Shown here: one piece after another, positions 6,805 through 8,964 of the stretch
Position numbering within the stretch: position 1 is the stretch's first letter
Layout of the letters: each line of letters starts with the position of its first letter
Assembly (NCBI GenBank): GCA_964516295.1
Contig: CAZEYT010000100.1
Span: forward strand, 1 to 8,964
DNA length: 8,964 nucleotides
Source: CAZEYT01 sp964516295
GTDB taxonomy: Bacteria > Verrucomicrobiota > Verrucomicrobiia > Chthoniobacterales > Terrimicrobiaceae
Direction: 5' to 3'
Position numbers and translations under genes: made by a program
Notes under the pieces: generated by a model
The model's database searches: none
What the model was told of the DNA's origin: nothing
Seen by the model: the letters and a program-made list of their open reading frames with translations, nothing else

Positions 6805-7327
6805 GCGCCGCATGATCCGTTTCTTCGTGCTCCTCGCGGCCGCGCTTTTGCTTGTCGGGTGTGCCGCCCCCGAGGGCCCTGCCAACCAGCTCGAGCGGGC
6901 AAATGTCCTTCCGCTGGCGCTCGACAGCGATTTTCAATTCCGAAAAGTTCAGCAAAGTCTTCTGGACGTGACGAAGCCGATCCCTCTCACACGCAGCGAA
7001 GCAGCGATCTTTGAACGCCAGCGGGCCACGTGGGGAGCCATCGACTACTTGGAAGCCCAGCGACTCAGCGGAAATTACTACAATTTTTTCTGGCGCGCCA
7101 AGGAAACGGCCGATGTTACCGTTCGATTCGAATACCGGCAGGCGGGTCTCCGAAACTATGTGATGGCCAAAGAACGCTACTATCCCCAGACGCGCGGCTC
7201 CCGCAAATCATCGTTCGAGGTCATCGGCGACGAGTATCTTGAAAGTGGTCGCGTCACCGCGTGGCGGGCTCTGTTGATTGTCGACGGCCGGATCGTCGCC
7301 TTCCGCCAGTCCTTCCTGTGGAGGTAG
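6803..7327 (+). CDS. Small lipoprotein of unknown function
   Basis: A predicted exported lipoprotein of 174 residues (171 if the second ATG at 6812 is used). The N-terminus has Arg residues, a hydrophobic core of about ten residues and the lipobox LLVGC, placing the lipidated Cys at position 20. Asp is not at +2 (the sequence is CAAPEG), so outer-membrane delivery is plausible by the E. coli rule, which may not apply in this phylum. The mature ~155 residues are soluble and rich in aromatic and charged residues, with a mixed alpha/beta pattern; I recognise no domain. The frame is open further upstream, but that part is antisense to the neighbouring gene and the signal peptide fixes the start region. 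No Shine-Dalgarno is visible. The start choice between 6803 and 6812 depends on the promoter. Confidence 0.83.
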   Translation: MRRMIRFFVLLAAALLLVGCAAPEGPANQLERANVLPLALDSDFQFRKVQQSLLDVTKPIPLTRSEAAIFERQRATWGAIDYLEAQRLSGNYYNFFWRAKETADVTVRFEYRQAGLRNYVMAKERYYPQTRGSRKSSFEVIGDEYLESGRVTAWRALLIVDGRIVAFRQSFLWR

Positions 7328-7332
7328 CTGAT

Positions 7333-7360
7333 TTGACATCTTCCTTCCTACGGCGCTACT
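7333..7360 (+). promoter_or_regulatory. Candidate promoter of the STAS gene (weak)
   Basis: A perfect TTGACA (7333-7338) lies in the 49-bp gap after the lipoprotein stop. The best -10 is poor: GCTACT at 7355-7360 after a 16-base spacer, three of six matches. A start there would leave a leader of about ten bases before the GTG at 7377. It suggests that the STAS gene has its own transcription start, but the -10 is too weak to be sure. Confidence 0.3.
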
Positions 7361-7376
7361 GGTTCTCTTCTGTCTT

Positions 7377-7883
7377 GTGAGCACTTCTTCTTCGGTTCTG
7401 GTAGGAAAGGTCGGACGCACGGTCTGGCTGAAAGTCGCGGGCCGGGGAACGTTTCAAAACAGTCCCGGCGTGAAGGAATTTGTAAAACAAATGATCCAGC
7501 GCGGCAGCCGGGAATTTGTTGTGGACCTCGGGGCTTGCGAGTTGATGGATTCGACCTTCATGGGAACTCTCGCCGGCGTCGCGCTCCGCCTTCGCGAAAT
7601 CGGGCAGGGCAATTTGCGCGCAGTGAATGTGAATCCGCGCAACGCCTCGCTTTTGGAAAATCTCGGACTCGACCAGCTTTTCGATGTCGATACCGGTCCC
7701 GGCCCGGCCACCCCGGCAACGGTGGCGGCTCCGATCTCGAGTGAGACCAGCGACCAGAAAGAAACCGTCCTCGAAGCCCACGAAGCTCTCGTGGCGGCGG
7801 ACTCGCACAACGCGGTGAAGTTCAAGGACGTCATCGATTACCTCCGGCAGGAGCTCGCCCAGGAACACGCGGACGAGGATTGA
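7377..7883 (+). CDS. STAS-domain protein, anti-sigma factor antagonist type, with C-terminal tail
   Basis: A 168-residue cytoplasmic protein. Residues 7-104 form a STAS domain of the RsbV/SpoIIAA kind: beta strands around VLVGKVG, VWLKVAG and FVVDLG, then the loop MDSTFMGTLAG. Ser59 in that loop aligns with the serine that is phosphorylated by the cognate kinase and dephosphorylated by a PP2C phosphatase. After the domain comes a Pro/Ala linker (about 107-117) and an acidic, probably helical tail to 168; classical antagonists are only about 110 residues and lack this. The start is a GTG; the frame upstream has no ATG before a stop at 7329-7331. No clear Shine-Dalgarno is present. It is followed after 57 bp by an RsbU/SpoIIE-type phosphatase, so the two very likely act in one partner-switching pathway. 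Which sigma factor or output it controls is not visible. Confidence 0.88.
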   Translation: MSTSSSVLVGKVGRTVWLKVAGRGTFQNSPGVKEFVKQMIQRGSREFVVDLGACELMDSTFMGTLAGVALRLREIGQGNLRAVNVNPRNASLLENLGLDQLFDVDTGPGPATPATVAAPISSETSDQKETVLEAHEALVAADSHNAVKFKDVIDYLRQELAQEHADED

Positions 7884-7886
7884 TTT

Positions 7887-7902
7887 CGATCAATCTTGAT
7901 CG
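7887..7902. repeat. Perfect 7-bp inverted repeat (operator-like dyad)
   Basis: The sequence CGATCAATCTTGATCG has perfect 7-bp arms around a 2-base centre. It starts four bases after the STAS stop codon. Without a T-run and with a short AT-containing stem it is a poor intrinsic terminator. The symmetry and the ~16-bp size fit a dimeric DNA-binding protein. Its right arm contains TTGATC, a possible -35 box for the phosphatase gene. Confidence 0.6.
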
Positions 7903-7924
7903 GCGGCGTCTGCTTTCGGATAGT
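7896..7924 (+). promoter_or_regulatory. Candidate internal promoter before the phosphatase gene
   Basis: TTGATC (7896-7901, four of six consensus bases) and GATAGT (7919-7924, four of six) are separated by exactly 17 bases. Predicted start is near 7931, at the Shine-Dalgarno itself. The -35 lies inside the right arm of the 7887-7902 dyad, which would let a bound protein block RNA polymerase. Tentative. Confidence 0.35.
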
Positions 7925-7930
7925 CGCTCC

Positions 7931-7937
7931 GGGAGAG
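7931..7937 (+). promoter_or_regulatory. Shine-Dalgarno of the phosphatase gene
   Basis: GGGAGAG lies at 7931-7937; its GGAG core (7932-7935) ends five bases before the ATG at 7941. It is the only convincing Shine-Dalgarno in the window, and it decides the start of the phosphatase gene. Confidence 0.65.
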
Positions 7938-7940
7938 AAA

Positions 7941-8964
7941 ATGTGGACCTATATCTATTTCGCCTTGTTCTTCGGAACATTCGTGGCGCTTTTGGTCGTT
8001 CTCAATGCCTTCACCAAGAGGATCAGCGAGCTGGAGCGGCGGCGCGTGGAGATCGAGGTCGAGGAGGACCGGGTCTTTGATTTTCTTCACAGTCTGGGCG
8101 AGGCATTTTCGGAAGGCGTCCGGAGCTCCGAGCTTCACCGGCTGATCGTGGAGAGCGCCGTGCGGATTCTTGAGGCGCACGGCGGAGCGCTTTACTTGGT
8201 CGACAAAAACGACAGCACACTGGCTCCGGCGTTTCTATCAAAAGGCTGCCCTCCCCTCATCGAGGTCCCGTCACATATCATCGAGCAGGCCGTGACCACT
8301 CCGGTGGCTTTGGAAAGCTACCTGCGCCTCCATCCGCTCCGCCGCGGCGAGGGCATTATCGGCCAATGTTGGGACAACGGACAGACCCGCGTGTGGAACG
8401 AGGAAGCCATCGTGGCGGCCGGTTCGGGTGGGGCCTCCCACTCCGCACTGGTGGGGCCGCTTGCGTATCGACGGAAAATTCTTGGCGTCTTGGCCCTTGC
8501 GAACGGCCCCATGAGCACGCCCTTCACGGATGCCGACCTGAAGGTCTTCCGCACCATCACGGAGCAAGGTGCGTTCGCCCTTTACAACGAGGTGGTTTAC
8601 CTCGAGGCGAGCGAGAAAAAGCGGATGGACCACGACCTGGAAATCGCGCGTGAAATTCAGAGCATTCTCCTGCCCTCCTCCCCGCCGGTGATCGACGGCT
8701 ATGAGTTAAGCGGACTCAACATTCCAGCTCGCCAGGTCAGCGGCGACTATTTTGATTTCATCCGCATCGATCCCGAGCGCACCGGCGTCGCCATAGCCGA
8801 CGTGTCCGGCAAAGGCGTGCCGGCTTCGCTCATCATGGCCATGTGCCGGAGCGTCCTGCGCAGCGAGGCGGCGGGAAAGACATCGGCGTCCGAGGTCCTC
8901 CGCCGGGTGAATGCCCAGCTTTATCCCGACATCAAAGAGGACATGTTCATCAGCATGGCCTACC
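7941..8964 (+). CDS. Membrane-anchored GAF-PP2C serine phosphatase, RsbU/SpoIIE type (3' partial)
   Basis: The first 341 residues of a signalling phosphatase that should dephosphorylate a STAS antagonist, releasing a sigma factor or other partner. Residues 4-22 form one membrane helix, 25-45 a charged helical linker, and about 47-218 a GAF-like sensor domain (LHRLIVESAVRILEAHGGAL near the front, GPLAYRRKILGVLALAN near the back). The helical connector includes LEIAREIQSILLP, typical just before this phosphatase class. The PP2C domain begins around 250, with the metal-binding GDYFD (268-272) and IADVSGKGVPASL (Asp287). The gene is cut by the right edge with about 100-130 residues of the catalytic domain probably missing. 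The ATG has a good Shine-Dalgarno. The STAS gene just upstream supplies a likely substrate. Ligand sensed by the GAF domain is unknown. Confidence 0.93.
   Translation, partial: MWTYIYFALFFGTFVALLVVLNAFTKRISELERRRVEIEVEEDRVFDFLHSLGEAFSEGVRSSELHRLIVESAVRILEAHGGALYLVDKNDSTLAPAFLSKGCPPLIEVPSHIIEQAVTTPVALESYLRLHPLRRGEGIIGQCWDNGQTRVWNEEAIVAAGSGGASHSALVGPLAYRRKILGVLALANGPMSTPFTDADLKVFRTITEQGAFALYNEVVYLEASEKKRMDHDLEIAREIQSILLPSSPPVIDGYELSGLNIPARQVSGDYFDFIRIDPERTGVAIADVSGKGVPASLIMAMCRSVLRSEAAGKTSASEVLRRVNAQLYPDIKEDMFISMAY

Noticed and set aside
7887..7902. Inverted repeat as a rho-independent terminator of the STAS gene
   Set aside because: The stem is short and not GC-rich, with no following run of T, and a gene on the same strand follows at once. 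An operator role fits better.

Overview
The window is a densely coded bacterial fragment (roughly 60% GC by eye) with no tRNA, rRNA, CRISPR array or insertion sequence. I place it in Verrucomicrobiota or a close PVC relative, with moderate confidence. The reasons are the Gram-negative envelope genes, a prepilin peptidase with a long insertion of a kind I associate with that group, the STAS plus GAF-phosphatase pair, and the scarcity of Shine-Dalgarno sequences. No marker gene settles the taxonomy.

Layout. A 5'-truncated CPA2 cation:proton antiporter runs rightward from the left edge to 961. It meets, tail to tail and with a 13-bp palindromic overlap, a compact leftward operon that starts at 6715. 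In transcription order the operon encodes an unrecognised 169-aa helical protein, a GmhA-type sedoheptulose-7-phosphate isomerase, a prepilin peptidase with a ~95-residue insertion, an MsbA-like ABC exporter, a GNAT-fold acyltransferase, and an HDAC-superfamily deacetylase. Three junctions are 4-bp ATGA overlaps, one is TGA-AC-ATG, and the first is a 25-bp overlap. Translational coupling is therefore likely, and I can see no internal promoter in the gaps because there are none.

An 87-bp divergent intergenic region (6716-6802) separates this operon from rightward genes: a small lipoprotein of unknown function, a STAS-domain protein (anti-sigma antagonist type) with a Pro/Ala linker and acidic helical tail, and a membrane-anchored GAF plus PP2C (RsbU/SpoIIE) phosphatase cut by the right edge. 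The last two form the antagonist and phosphatase halves of a partner-switching pathway; no kinase (RsbW type) gene is visible in the window.

How the parts may work together. The isomerase and exporter fit LPS/envelope biogenesis, and the peptidase fits type IV pilus or type II secretion export. The acyltransferase and deacetylase, coupled by a 4-bp overlap, look like opposing writer and eraser enzymes of unknown substrate. The most interesting items are this acyltransferase-deacetylase pair, the large insertion in the peptidase, the recurrent TTGAC boxes 36-44 bp before start codons that suggest very short or absent 5' leaders, and a perfect 7-bp dyad overlapping a plausible -35 box before the phosphatase gene. 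No gene-free stretch exceeds 90 bases.
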